Source: Trogon surrucura
Taxonomy: Eukaryota; Chordata; Aves; Trogoniformes; Trogonidae
Assembly (NCBI GenBank): GCA_020746105.1
Contig: CM036617.1
Coordinates: 138,163,845-138,227,844, forward strand
Length of the DNA: 64,000 nucleotides
Direction of reading: 5' to 3'
The translations under genes were made by a program, and so were the position numbers. Shown piece by piece: positions 1 through 11,400 of the stretch. A model generated the notes under the pieces. The model worked only from the letters and a program-made list of their open reading frames with translations, was not told the origin of the DNA and searched no databases. Position 1 is the stretch's first letter, and the number at the start of each line of letters is the position of its first letter.

Positions 1-3000
1 CTCAGAATGTCAAAATCAACATTTTGCCTGGAATGGAAGTTAAAACATTTAACCAGTTTTAACAGAGACATTGCTGAAAAACTACAATCCGAAAAAGAAT
101 TTTGACATCTAGGTTTAATTTTTCTGTGTATTAATCTCAGGAAGATATTCAGGCACTTTTGTAATGGGAAGAGGCAACTATTTCTCCTGTTAACCAGCAT
201 ATAACTGAAATTCAGTTCACCCTGCACATCTTCTGATAAGAATGCAGAAGATTTTATTTTTTTTCCATTGTTTGTCTCATGAATGGTCCTCAAATTGTTT
301 GATTTAGGTAAATAATGTAAATATTTTTAATTCTACAGGCTTAGTGCAGTTCTATTTATATACTGTTCGTATCAGCCATACTAACTCAGACATGACTTAC
401 TCCCTACTTAAAGAAAATCCCTTTGTCCCTTCTCCTACTCATCCTTAATATGAAAAGACAGGACTCACAAGTGATGTGGAGAATAAAGATCATTTTGATG
501 TTTTTTCTAACCTAAAAAGTAGGCATCTTCCATGAATGAAAGCTTTATTCTCCTCATTTCTAAGGTGCAAAATCTCTTTTCTAAGGTGTAAAATCTCTGG
601 AGGGAGGGAGGAGGAGACCAAACCCAATAGTAGCTAAACTGAAGATCACCATCTCCTTGTGCTCCTTTCTGAGCCCTATTTTCCATGTTTCTCTCCTTTC
701 TTTCAGAATAAAATAACTCATGGTTTAGGGTTGTCTGTCACTTTGCTTGGAGCATGGCAAGAACCACGCTGACTGATGCAGTAAGACAGCTGGGTGGCTA
801 TCCTAGTCAACCCCTAACATTTCACTTACCACCTCTTGTTTCTCTAGAGCAGAAGATTTTAATAACTTTGAGTGACTAACTTGCTTGGTGCTTGCCACCT
901 GAAAGCATCCCTTCCTGGGGTGACTCAGCCTGAGAGCCCAGCCTTGTCACCCACCTCGGTGAGTCAGTCACCACCAGCCAGATGCGTTTCCAGAGAAGTC
1001 AGTCCAGGAACAAACAAGGCGCACGCGTCTCGGGCTCTTGGAAATGGGAAGTGAACGCAGTTCCTGCTCTCCTCCAGGCAGGATACTGTCACCTCCCTCC
1101 ACGGCCCTCACGGAGTATTTAAGGAATGTCTGAACGCACATTGTTTTCCTCTCCTGAAGGCCGGTTAAAGCCCGAGCCTAGAGGCCAGCTGACCGAGCTG
1201 GCTTTGACACTGACTCATTGTGTGATCTAGAGTAAGTCACCGCAGTTATGTCTACAGCGTGCCGGGCAGAGATATCTGTGGCTCTGGTGGCGGGGCTGGC
1301 ATCGCACCCATGCCTGCCTGAGCCAGCTGTGTGGCAGAGGGATGGGATGGTGCGAACGAAGCTATTCAGATACTCCGGACAGTGCAAATTCACTGCCTTG
1401 CTGGGAGGTTTGCTCAGGAGGCTCTGTACAGCATTACACTGCAAACTGAGCAACATCCTCTACCTCTTCACCCCTTGTTTTCCTCCTTGGTGCTGTGGAG
1501 AGAACTAATTCCGAGCGGTAGATGCTGTATTTGAGATTGTCTCAAAAAAAGGCACTTTATCACTGTGCTAGTGCTTTACTTGCTGGAAATCCCCACTGGG
1601 AGGCATTTGGGTGTGCCTGTAAGCCAGGTTTTAGCAGAGCTACAGAAAGACTGCATTCAGTAGCACTGGCATTTTTTCTTTACGGTACAATATAGAAGTT
1701 GGTGCCAAGAACAAATTGAACCAAGAGATGTTCTTGAGTGAGTATTTAAGAAACTGAGGAAAAAAATAAGGAAAAAAAATCACACATTTCCCCAGGAAAT
1801 GGGAATGTGAAAGTCATTATGAAAGGAACAAAAGGGTGATAATGCCATGTCTGTATGTAAACAGTGCCCAGCAAACCGGAGAGAGGTGAACTCAGAATTA
1901 GTGGGAAATGAAAAGTGAGAGTTACCCTAGTGACAGGGACACAGAAGCTTAGGTGTAGGGTGTCATCACCAGCCAGGCATGGATGAAGGGTTGTGGTGAG
2001 GTCAGACGTGATTAACAGTGCGAGTTACACAAGGGGTGAATTTGGCTGCAGCTAGAAGAGAAGTCTCCTTCAGATTAGGGAGGTGCTACAAGCTGAGTTT
2101 CTGGCAGGGTTGTTACATCCTGCTGCATCCATCGTGCCTACTTGCCGTTGACATTTTGCAGTATTTCATAGATTCTGGTATTTGCCTTTCTGGCTGACAC
2201 GTGTGTGTGTTTCAGTGGAGATGTGCTTATTTGGTACATTCCGCAGCAAGGTCTACAAATAAATGTTGTGTCACTGTCTATACGCCAGTTTCTGACCACT
2301 CTTACACCATTGTGTTGTTGAATATTTTTTTCCTGTGTCTGAAGCTAAACACTTTGAGTACCCAAATCGCTTCTCTCTAGCTCTTGATAAAGCTATCAAC
2401 TTTACTGACTATACCTGAAAGGAGCTCCTAAATGTAAGGACAAGAATTATGTGCTGATACGGAAATCAAGAAGATGCTGTGAAAGTGGCATGTGCATGAA
2501 CTTCATGAGTATTTCAGCCTGGTTAAGGTTCACTTACAGCTAAATTAGTGAGTGGGAGACCTCCTGGGAGAGAAGAAGAGTGTTTTGTAAGCCTGCAGAA
2601 ATTTAAGGATGTAAAATTTTTGATCTGTAATCTCTCCTTTCCTGCTCTTAATGGCAGCAATCATTCAAAATAAAGGGAAGACAAAGCCTGTCTGAAATAC
2701 CCAATCTTTTTAACAGCTACACTTTGCCACTGAAATTGTATGGATTGCTCCAGCAGAGCCTATTGTGATTGCTGTTCATGCCTGGAAGTTTTCTTTTGCT
2801 CACATTTCACATAAAACATGCAGTGACTTCTCCTTAGTAATACTGTTTTTCTTGTGATTTCAGATAAACATTGACACATCTCTGAGTTTCATCTCAGTGT
2901 TCAGGCTGGAGAAGTTTCTGCTAATTACTTTTTCACCCTCACAGGTGTGAAGAGTTAGGGGAAGCTTTCTTGCCCATCTTAGAAAGAACTTGAGTTCACT

Positions 3001-4440
3001 TTTTCTTGGTTTTCAGGGGTTAATTGGACAAAGTTCCAGATAAAATACACAGCTGCTCATCTTGATAAGCTGGTGATGGCCACAACAAGCATCTTATCCA
3101 AGAGAGCATGGGTGGCACAGGTGTGATGTGGCATCTTCTCTCCAGCACTTTCTGGGACACTCAGTTTTATCCAGCCTTCAGGAAGACTTCACAGAGGGAT
3201 TTGATGTGATTTGCCTTCTTGCGCTGCAGTGTCACCCCATACTGCAGCTGGAGCCTCTCAGGCCTGTGGGTAAGCCCATCTCAGAGGATTAGGGGCACTT
3301 GAAACATTCCCATGCACAGGAGCAGGTTGGTCATTTCTTAAACAGCCACTTTCTTTCTGAGGGGTTAAAACTAGAAACTCTAGAGAGAAACTGCTCGTAT
3401 GAAGCACCTCAGCCCTGAGCAGATCTGTCTGGCCAGCACAGCAGAGCTGAGGCAGCATCTCTTCTATCAGTCGCGTGGTAGGTTCAGTGTGTTTTCCTAC
3501 AGTGTTTTCAAAAGCTTTGCTGTGGGAACACTCAGGGATGGGACAGCCAAGGTCAGAAGTTCGGTTGTCCTGTGGGGTACAGTTTTGTACTTTTACTGCG
3601 GTGGATCAACCTTTGAGCACTGAATCTCTCCTCCTCTCCATTTTAGGAAGGGATTGGAGGGGAATTTAAACATGAGGAGAAAGGTTAAATTATTGATTTG
3701 ACAGCTAAAAAGTGTTTGTGCAGTGCTCTGTCCCAGGACTGAACATAATGTCGTACTGAAACTCCATGTTTTGGCTAAAACAATTAACTCTGTTGAGTAT
3801 TTAACAGTCAGGATACTTCAGGTAGGTGAAAGCCAGGACAGCTTTGATAGCATTGTTACAATAGTTGGTCAGAAGAGGAAACATTTCCAAGGTAGATGCA
3901 GCTTCCAACAGTAAAACCGAGCTTTTGCTGAGAGAGCAAATTCCAGCTTTCTCGAGCGAAATAAGCTACCCGGACAAAAGCGACGTTTTCTCTGCTTATA
4001 CCTACAACTGCACAAGGTGCTTTTGCTGGCACAGCTCTGCCTTCAGAGGATCTCATCTCATCACAGCCCTGGCTGACACAATTGTGCCAGGCAACTCTGT
4101 AGCAGAGACCTGACCTGAAAACACCCTGGCTCAGCTTTGGGGTTAACACCAGGCTAGGAATAAAGAGAGCAACTCACAGACTCCACTTTCTGAGCTGTCC
4201 TCAAATGAAAGACATGCACAGCCTGTGTGTGAAATCATTGCCCTTTGGGAAGGAGATCCCTTGGCTCTTTCAGCTGCTGTATTTTAGGGAGCAGGTTCAC
4301 TCTAAAAGAAAACTTCTGGGGCCCAAAAAAGCGCTGAGGTTTTAAAAAAAAAATTTAAAAATTGGCTGCGATGTACATGGCTCGTTATTGTATTTCAGGG
4401 CCCTGCCTCTGAGCTAGTACTTATACTCATGCATGAAACT
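1..4440. other. Non-coding region upstream of the LTR and CpG island
   Basis: No recognisable gene. Open frames here are short and look random. It contains an AP-1 site cluster (annotated separately) and two exon-like segments on the minus strand (830-898 and 2538-2563, see findings). A weak MIR-like stretch lies near 1195-1240 (CATTGTGTGATCTAGAGTAA). A purine-rich GGAGGGAGGGAGG run sits at about 600. In the lines I counted, A and T are roughly balanced or A is in excess on the plus strand, unlike the DNA beyond 8 kb. Confidence 0.6.
921..1217. promoter_or_regulatory. Cluster of three AP-1/NF-E2 heptamers
   Basis: Perfect TGA(C/G)TCA heptamers occur at 921-927 (TGACTCA, extended to TGACTCAGC, a NRF2/MAF-type half), 960-966 (TGAGTCA) and 1211-1217 (TGACTCA). 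One such heptamer is expected about every 8 kb, so three within 297 bp is a marked cluster. AP-1 (FOS/JUN), NF-E2 and NRF2-small MAF dimers bind this motif. Enhancer function is inferred from clustering only. The third site may lie inside an old MIR-like fragment. Confidence 0.35.
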
Positions 4441-5374
4441 TGTCATAGTTTGAACCCACTCCTCCAGGAACAAGAGCTATGCAGCCACTTGCTCACCCCC
4501 AACCTCTTCCCTTTGTGGATGGCGAGGGAGAAAATACAACAAAAACAGCTTGAGCATTGGGATTAGGCCAAAGAGGGTCTCACTCACCACTTATAGTCAC
4601 GGGCAAAGAAACAGAGGGGACTTGTGGAGAAAACAAATTTCATTTAGTTCAACCAAATCATTTAGATTAGAATAGGATCGAGAGAGCGAGAAAACACAAA
4701 CAGATCTTAACCACCCCTTCCTCCCATCCTTCCCTTCTTCCCAGCAGGGGATAGGGAGTGGGGTTTGTCCATCCTCCTCAGGCAGAGGGCTCATCGTAGC
4801 GTTCCCCTGATGCCATATGCTGTCCCTGTCACGGCAGACAATCATCCCACTCCATGTGAGTTCATCCCACCACCGTGGGATCCACCCATGGGCTGCAGCT
4901 GACCTGCCCCAGTGTGGCTCCTCCTTGGAGTTGCTGTCCTCTTCAGATGTGTCATCTGCTCCAACCATCTCTCTCTCCCCAGCCTGGGATCCTCCACGGG
5001 CCACATCCTGAACACCTTTGCCCCTGTTGATCTCCTTGGTCCCCAGTGTCCCCAGTCACCACAGGCCGCCAGGGGCTGCTCTGCTGTGGTGTCCTCCCCG
5101 CCTTCCTGACTGACTGCTTTTCTCCCCCTCCCCTCCAAAACAAAACCAGAGTCCTCAACACTTACAAAAAAAAAAGGAACAGGGGAAAGGGTTCTTTTTC
5201 AAGAGGCTTCCCCTCTTTAATATATTGATTCACAGAGGCAGTGATTTACCTGGACGTAGCCAGGGGAGGGTCTGGCCAGTTTCCCAGGCTTGCAAAGGCT
5301 CTGCAAGTTTCTCTGAAGGAGTCACCCCATAGCCCCCTGTTACCAAAAACCCAGTCAGACACAAACCCATCACA
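4441..5374 (-). mobile_element. Avian endogenous-retrovirus LTR, apparently solitary
   Basis: The segment reads, on the minus strand, like a widespread bird retroviral LTR. It starts TGTGATGGGTTTGTG and ends near TTCAAACTATGACA, so it has TG...CA termini. Family hallmarks I recognise are the GTAACAGGGGGCTATGGGG block near the start, the repeated 'cacgggctgcag'-like units in the middle (about 4850-5000), a poly-A-rich stretch (5165), and the terminal GTGACTATAAGTGGTGAGTG followed by a GGTTCAAAC-type block. About 930 bp is plausible for the full LTR. I see no gag, pol or env sequence on either side, so it is probably a solo LTR left by recombination. No clear target-site duplication was found, and the exact ends are uncertain by several bases. 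The class (ERVL-like or otherwise) is from memory and not settled. Confidence 0.65.
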
Positions 5375-5469
5375 GGGCTAATGACCATTGTGCTACTAAA
5401 ACCAGATGGCTTCCAGAGGAAGATGAAATCTGGATCACTACAAGCCATTAACACTCCAAATTAACCACG

Positions 5470-5535
5470 ATGAGTCACTTAAACTGTGTAAAATGAGATA
5501 GTAACGCTCGTGAGGCTGTAGTAAGGATAACTGCA
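5470..5535 (+). repeat. MIR-like SINE fragment
   Basis: The order GAGTCACTTAAACTGTGTAA, AATGAGATAGTAACG, GAGGCTGTAGTAAGGATAA follows the conserved core and 3' side of the ancient MIR family (gtcacttaacc, tgtaaaatgggataata, ttgtgaggatta). Heavy divergence fits an amniote-age relic. Confidence 0.4.
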
Positions 5536-5545
5536 CTACAAACTG

Positions 5546-7479
5546 TGCTATGTTTATCACTCAAGCAGAGCCACAGACCAGATGCGCTGCAATTCAGTCA
5601 GAGTGCTGTTTGCTGCTGTTCTCCAAGGGGCTTCGCCGGAGGGTCCCTGGCAGTGGGAGGCACGGTCCTGCTCGTCCCTCCACCCCTGACACCCTGACAC
5701 ACCCGCTTTGTGCCGGGGATCTCGGAGGCTTGGAGCGTGCCTGCTAACCCCACTGATCCAGCTAAGAAAAACCCACACTGGCAACATGATGTCACTAGTT
5801 TTGCCACGTGCAGAAGACTCGAGGTACCACCCAAAACCGATCATGTAGGAGAGTGCAGGCTGTGCCTTCAAAATGCCTCTGACAGCTCTTGAAACACCAG
5901 GCTTAATGCCATTTATTGATTTGTAACCATGGAGATGGTACGTGTTCCCCTTGCAACGTGAAGAGACGGGCTCTTTCCCTTCACCTCCTGGAGCAGTGAA
6001 GAACGTTGGAAAATACTCTTACTCGTTGTGACCTCCTGCAGCCTTCTCAGAGCAATGAGCGAGACGTGAGCCTTCTCAGAGGCTGCAGCATTTTCACAAA
6101 GGTGGAGAAAACCAACCTTTCCTTGTAAACCAGCCTGGAGCAAAAATGGCTAAGCTATTTTGGGAGATGAGAGATAAGCAAGCCAGAAAGCCTTATCAGA
6201 GATTTGTCTTAACTTGCAAAGGTATTTTCTTTGATGAAAGAACTCAGTTGTTTGAAATGTTCTGTCAGCTCAGATTTGTTTGCAGAGAGATCTTACTTGT
6301 GCGCCATCCTGACTAACGAAGCCCTTCTGCATTAGGTTCTTTAATAAAAATGTTCAGTTTCTGAACTTAAAATGAATTAAAGTGTAAAAAAAAAGAAAGG
6401 AATCAACAGAACAGTCAATTTGGAAAACAAAGGCTGATGAATATCGGATTTTCAGCGGGGATCAGTATTTGTTCTGAGCACTTGTTGTTAGGCAAGTCCA
6501 GCTCCAGCCATTTTGGGAGAGATGGAGTGCTGGATGCGGGAGCCCCGTGATTCAGCCTGGTGCTAGCACTTACCCCATCGGCTGACAGCAAACTCGTAGC
6601 ATTTCCTGGAAGTTTGACAAGGATTAGAGAAAATGGGCAGGAAGATCAATTGCAGAAACTGATGCTACGGCATCAAAAAAGATCGTTAGCCACCAAAGTT
6701 TTGAAACAGAAGTACTGGAAATAGAAAATATCAAAGAAAGCCATGTGTTGTGAATTGCATGGCTGCGTGCATTTCTTTTCTTGTAGTCTAAAACTCGGTC
6801 CTGCTGTTTAACCTGAGACACACGACAGCTGTGAGGCCAACACCAGAGGCTGGTAACTTGTTAGAAAAACAGTGTTTTGAATGGATTTGCCCTTTTTGAG
6901 AACTGCTTAAACTGCAAATGGTACCTTCCTGTTTACTTCAGGTATGCTTTTGAATGGAAACATCCACTTTTTTTAGAAATTATGGTCAGAAAAGAAGTAC
7001 AATCAAATCATTTATTCCACAGGCAAAACCACTGCATTAAGAGTTTTGTCAAACCCAGCCTTTGGAAAGAGGATGGGACAAAGAGCTCCAAAATTAAAAA
7101 AAAAAAAAAAAGTTTTGGGTGAACTCAAAGCAAAATTAAGAGTTACTTGGCCGGACCTGGACTCCAAGCTGGACCCTCCAGTCCACTTTTTGCGTGGCTC
7201 TGCTCGGGAAGGACTCAGGCCTCTGCCGATCATTGTGCCACACAAGAGGCAAAGACACAGCTGGTTTTAGGGGTGGGACCCAAGGCCATTGACCAAATGT
7301 GCCCGTGCCCACCAGGGCATTGCTGCGGTGGTTGGTGCAGTGTCTCCTTCCGTCTTCAGGACCAGGCCTGCTTCTCGGGGGTCCCTGGCCACCCCTCCTT
7401 CCCTTCCTAAGGAGCAATTTGGGGGAGATTACACAGACTGTTCCAGCCCAGCGGTGCAACCACTGGCCAAGGGCAGGGA
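5546..7479. other. Non-coding region upstream of the CpG island
   Basis: No gene or clear repeat was recognised. It has a long A-run at about 7096-7111, and GC content rises gradually after about 7140 towards the island. Open frames on both strands are short, overlap each other, and have no recognisable domain. Confidence 0.5.
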
Positions 7480-8470
7480 TGGATCCTGAGGCGTGAAGAT
7501 GGGCAGGGAGCCAACGGGTGGGAAAGCCGTCGGGGCACCCCGGCCTGTACCCACGTAAGGGGCCCGGGGAACTCCGAGGGGCTCATGGCCACCCCGACCC
7601 CACCCCACCGGCAGGAGGCTGGCCCTGCCCGGCCCTGCGTCCTGCCCGGCCTGCGGCAGCGCCGGCGGGCGGCGCCTCCAGAGGCTGCCGTCGGACAGGG
7701 CGGGCCGGGCGCCCGTGGGCCGGGTCGAGACTGAGAACCCCGGCGTTGCGGGGAGGGGATGGGCTCCGGTCCGGGCCCCGGCGCCGCGCCCGCACCGCCC
7801 TCCGCCGAGTGACTGCCCTCGCGCCCAATCAGGGCACCGGCCCGGCCCGGCGCTGCCGCCCGCTCCGTCGGGGACACCCGGGGAGGGGGCGGGGAGGGGG
7901 CGGGGAGGGAGGGCCCGGCCGCCCTGTGCGAAGCGGGGCGGGGCGGTGGGCGGCCCGGGGCGGGGCGAGGGCGGGGCTCGGCGGGACGGGGCGGGCGGCG
8001 GGAGCGGCGCGGACCGGACGGCGGCGGGGTCTGCCCGGAGCCGGCAGAGGCGGAGGCGCGGTCGCCCCAGGAGGGCCCGCTGGCGGTTTGGGTTCCAGGT
8101 AAGGGGCGCGCCGGGGAGCTCCCGTAAACCGAACCGAGCTCGACTGCGGCAACTTTGTGTCCCGGCGGGCTGAGCCCCCGCCGTGCCCTTCCCCGCGGCT
8201 GCTTTGCGCGGGCGGCGGCAGCGCTCACCGACGGCTCCCGCCGCGCCGTGCGGGCCGCGGCCGGGCCGGCTCCACCCCACCGCCATGGCCCCGGGCCGCC
8301 CGCCCCTCCCGGCGACACCGGGTGTCCCCCCGGGGAACGGGCTCCGCTCCGCGCCCCGCGCGTGGGCCGGGAGCGCGCTCCGAGCCCCGCGCCCTGCGTC
8401 GGGCACCCGCCGTGTGTGCCCGCGCCCCGGAGCGGGGGTCGGGGATCGGGCGGCTTTCGGGGCGGCGGCG
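7480..8470 (+). promoter_or_regulatory. CpG island promoter
   Basis: About 1 kb of very GC-rich DNA with dense CpG, the only such block in the window. Candidate core elements run in plus-strand order: a CCAATCAG NF-Y-type box at 7825, GC/Sp1 boxes (GGGGCGGGG type) at about 7885-7907 and repeatedly at 7934-7995, no TATA box, then a strong splice donor at 8099. This is the usual layout of a vertebrate housekeeping or developmental gene promoter. Large open frames cross the island on both strands (for example 7407-8318 and 7429-8745 on minus). They are a by-product of the low stop-codon frequency in GC-rich DNA and contain only low-complexity Pro/Arg/Gly/Ala sequence. Confidence 0.85.
7990..8098 (+). 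other. Probable 5' untranslated first exon, donor at 8099
   Basis: The sequence GGGTTCCAG|GTAAGGGG places a near-consensus donor (CAG|GTAAGG) at 8099, just downstream of the GC boxes. The exon start is not marked in the sequence; about 7990 is a guess from promoter spacing. No ATG with a credible long coding frame joins this donor, so it is most likely a non-coding first exon. The gene cannot be named because no recognisable downstream coding exon lies in the window. A weaker minus-strand donor (GTCG|GTGAGCG, at about 8227) leaves open a divergent or antisense transcript. Confidence 0.55.
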
Positions 8471-11400
8471 GGGGGCGAGGAGAAGGGCTTCTCCTCCAAC
8501 CTGCCCTCTCCCCCCACCCCCTCCGCCAAAACCTTCCCCCTCGGGCTGTGTTTGGGTGTTGCCGGGCTGCGTTTGGCGCTGGAAGAGGGGAAGGAGAGCA
8601 GTTTCAGGGGGAGGGTCCGTGATTCGTTCCTGTCCTTCTGTAACTTATTTACTTTTCCTGCTCTGGCGCAGCTTTTAGGGAGCTTTTGGGGAGAGAGAGG
8701 CTCTGGTTTAATCTCTTCAGGCTTCAAGTAGGGCGCTTTAGCCACAAGTGCTGTGAAACTTCAGTTGTGAGTTTTATCTTGAACTAACAAACGTGTTTTG
8801 ATTTAAGGCCTGGGGTTCTTACATCCTGTAATTATTTCTTCTAGGTCTGTTTCTTTTAGGTCTGCGGCTTCTAAAAACTGCAGTCGCTGTGCTAGCTCAC
8901 ACCCTGGCTGAGGTGCAACTGTGGCAGTAAAAAGGTGCTTTACACCTGTGTAGTTATTTCTGTGGGGGGAAGAGTAGCCTTTGGTGTTAAGCGCTTCGCT
9001 GCAGTATAACACCATTTGTGTGCTCTCTCGTGGAAGTGCAGCGCTGCCGACCTTGTGCAAAAACACAGGTGAGGTGTTCAGGGCTCGGGCTTGGTTGTGT
9101 CTGAGCCTTCGGAGACTCTCTTGGCTCTCCTTACTTTGGCCAAAGCGCAGATAGTACCAACAGCACAACATGTAAATTCTGGTACGTATTGAAATGGCAG
9201 CACGATTGAGCAATACGAGTGTCTCTGCGTTCCAAAAAGTAAACAGCAGAAATGGGTCACAGAGTGAGAATATTCTCCGTGCTTACACGATCGAGTAGAT
9301 GAGAGGAAGATGTTTTGGTGTGCTAACTCAGGAGTTATTGCTTTTATTAAAGGTAACAGCCATAGCTTGAGGATTTACGTTTGTGAAGGACAAACGGGAC
9401 TTGTAATAGTAGTAAAAACATGAGTATGGATTTCGGTAAAACTGATGTGCTTAGTGAGGCAGTATGGCAGGTTGGTACAAGAGACGTCCTGGAAACTAGG
9501 AAACTGAAATCTACTTAAAACTCTCAGTTCCAAATGCAGAAAACATTTTTGTTTCTTAACTTCTTCACATCAGTGAGAAATTCAGAGCCAAAGTGCTCCC
9601 TAATTTGGCTTAGTACCCATCCCAGGGGAGTTTTGACAATAGGATTTAGCACAGTTTCTTGAAAAGCTATTCCAGAGAGATCAGCTTCTAGAAGCAGAGG
9701 GAGTTGTTTGATTTGCCAGCGAGAACGACTGTGGATGGTGTGCTGCGCTGCCCATATGTTAAGGTTGGTGTTCCTATGCCAGGAGTATGAAGTTGATGTT
9801 TCTTTCCTCCCAGAAGGCAGTGGGAGCTCCACCTGTTTACCTGGCTGTGGAACAAGGCACTTAGGAGTGGGTTCACTCTTTGACAGCCATTGCTCCTACT
9901 TTGAGGCTCGCCGCCTCTGAACAAGGTGCTGTTAGGTATTCAGCAGCCGCTGTAGCCCTCATAAATGAGGTAATTAGGGCAAGAGCCCGAGTCCAAACAC
10001 GTGGGTCCAGATTCAAGCGCTTCCTCAGCTTTGGTGCGTTTTGCTCTGGGTTTTCATCCATTTGCTGGATCAGTTCTGGGTGTAAGAGTTCTGCTGAGGA
10101 ACGTTTAGGTTGATGTATCCCATACTTGCGTGTCTGCAGCAGATCCATGCTCTGGAAAAAATGGGTGAGTAACGTTCCTGCTTGTCTCTGAAACACAGGG
10201 TGGAGTGCCTTGAAGTCAGGGATGTCACATGGGGCAGAAAGCTGTGGTGAATGTAATTTTTTTTCCACTACTTAGATGCAAGTCCTGTTTCCATTTTGGA
10301 TTGTTCTGCCTGTGCAGTGTAAAAAACACACTGAGGGAGGAAACAGGGTCCTCAGGGTAATGTCTGTGGAGGTGTATGGGGAGACTTTGTGACCTGTGTC
10401 AACATGAGAGTAATTGTTAACATTCCTGAAATTACAGCCATTCCCAGGATACTGAGGTTCCCAGGTGGTGCTGCCAGCCTGTCTGGTCCCATTGCTCACT
10501 GGTGATGCGGAGGATGGTCTTTGCTGGTCGGGTCTGGCTGGCCTGAGGACAGACAGCTCTGGATGTTATGAGGTACACAGTACAGCATGCTTCAGGAGGT
10601 TTTGTGTCTCTTGAATGCATCCAAATGGGGGTTTTGTGATGTTTCTGTCTTTTGCTGCTTCAAGGAGCAGTTTCAACGAAGTGAAAATCCCTCCCCTGAA
10701 GAGGTTTAAAACCAAAGAAGGTTTAGTCACTTTCTTGACAGTGGTGTGATTGCATCAAAATATGCCCTTGGCTTATGCAGGACAAGACAGTGTTGCTGTA
10801 AACTCTTTTGAGTAACTGACTAATATGCTTTGTTGTGCTTTGCATTATGTGTTTTCTGTGGAGGTGAGGAGGGAGTGTGAAGAGGAGGCCAGATCACAAA
10901 TCTGGTACAGGTGGTTTAAAAATGTGGCCTTGACTTGGGGTGAGGCAGGAGCAGCACAATAAGAATAATGGCCCCTGACTGTCAAGTTGACTGGTTTGCA
11001 GTAGTTTTCAACAGAGAAAGTAAGAGCCCAGAGATTAGGCAGGATTTAGGAAGGTACTGGAGCATCCTGGAAATGCCTGTGGTGTGAGACGTGGTCAGCA
11101 GAGGCCCTGTCTCACTGCTGAATTTGCATGTTCTTTAGGAAGAAGATGCTTGTAAATGGTGATAATGCAAGTTAGGTTGGTATACCTGAGACAGCTTCTT
11201 CTTGTACTTTGTTATTTTTGGGCTTCAAAGCCCAAGTCAAGTTACGTTGTTTCTTTAAAGCTGTACAATTGTGATCTGACCTATTTCTGTCTGGCCAAGC
11301 CACATCTGGAAATGTATGCATAGAAGGAACAGGTTTATTGGAAGGTTCAGGCAGGTTTTGTTGTGTTCAGTGCTCTCGTGTGGAGCTCGTGCATACAGCT

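Noticed and set aside
1195..1245. MIR-like stretch with GTAAGTCAC resembling a splice donor
   Set aside because: Too short and diverged for a firm MIR call. The donor-like site coincides with the MIR GGGCAAGTCAC core.
4588..5313. Minus-strand exon-like segments (4588-4620 and 5251-5313) with good splice sites
   Set aside because: Both lie inside the avian LTR and match parts of its consensus as I recall it, so they are LTR sequence and not host exons.
7407..8745. Large open frames in the CpG island on both strands (up to 438 codons)
   Set aside because: Low-complexity Pro/Arg/Gly/Ala sequence in extremely GC-rich DNA where stop codons are rare. Several frames are open at once, and no domain is visible.
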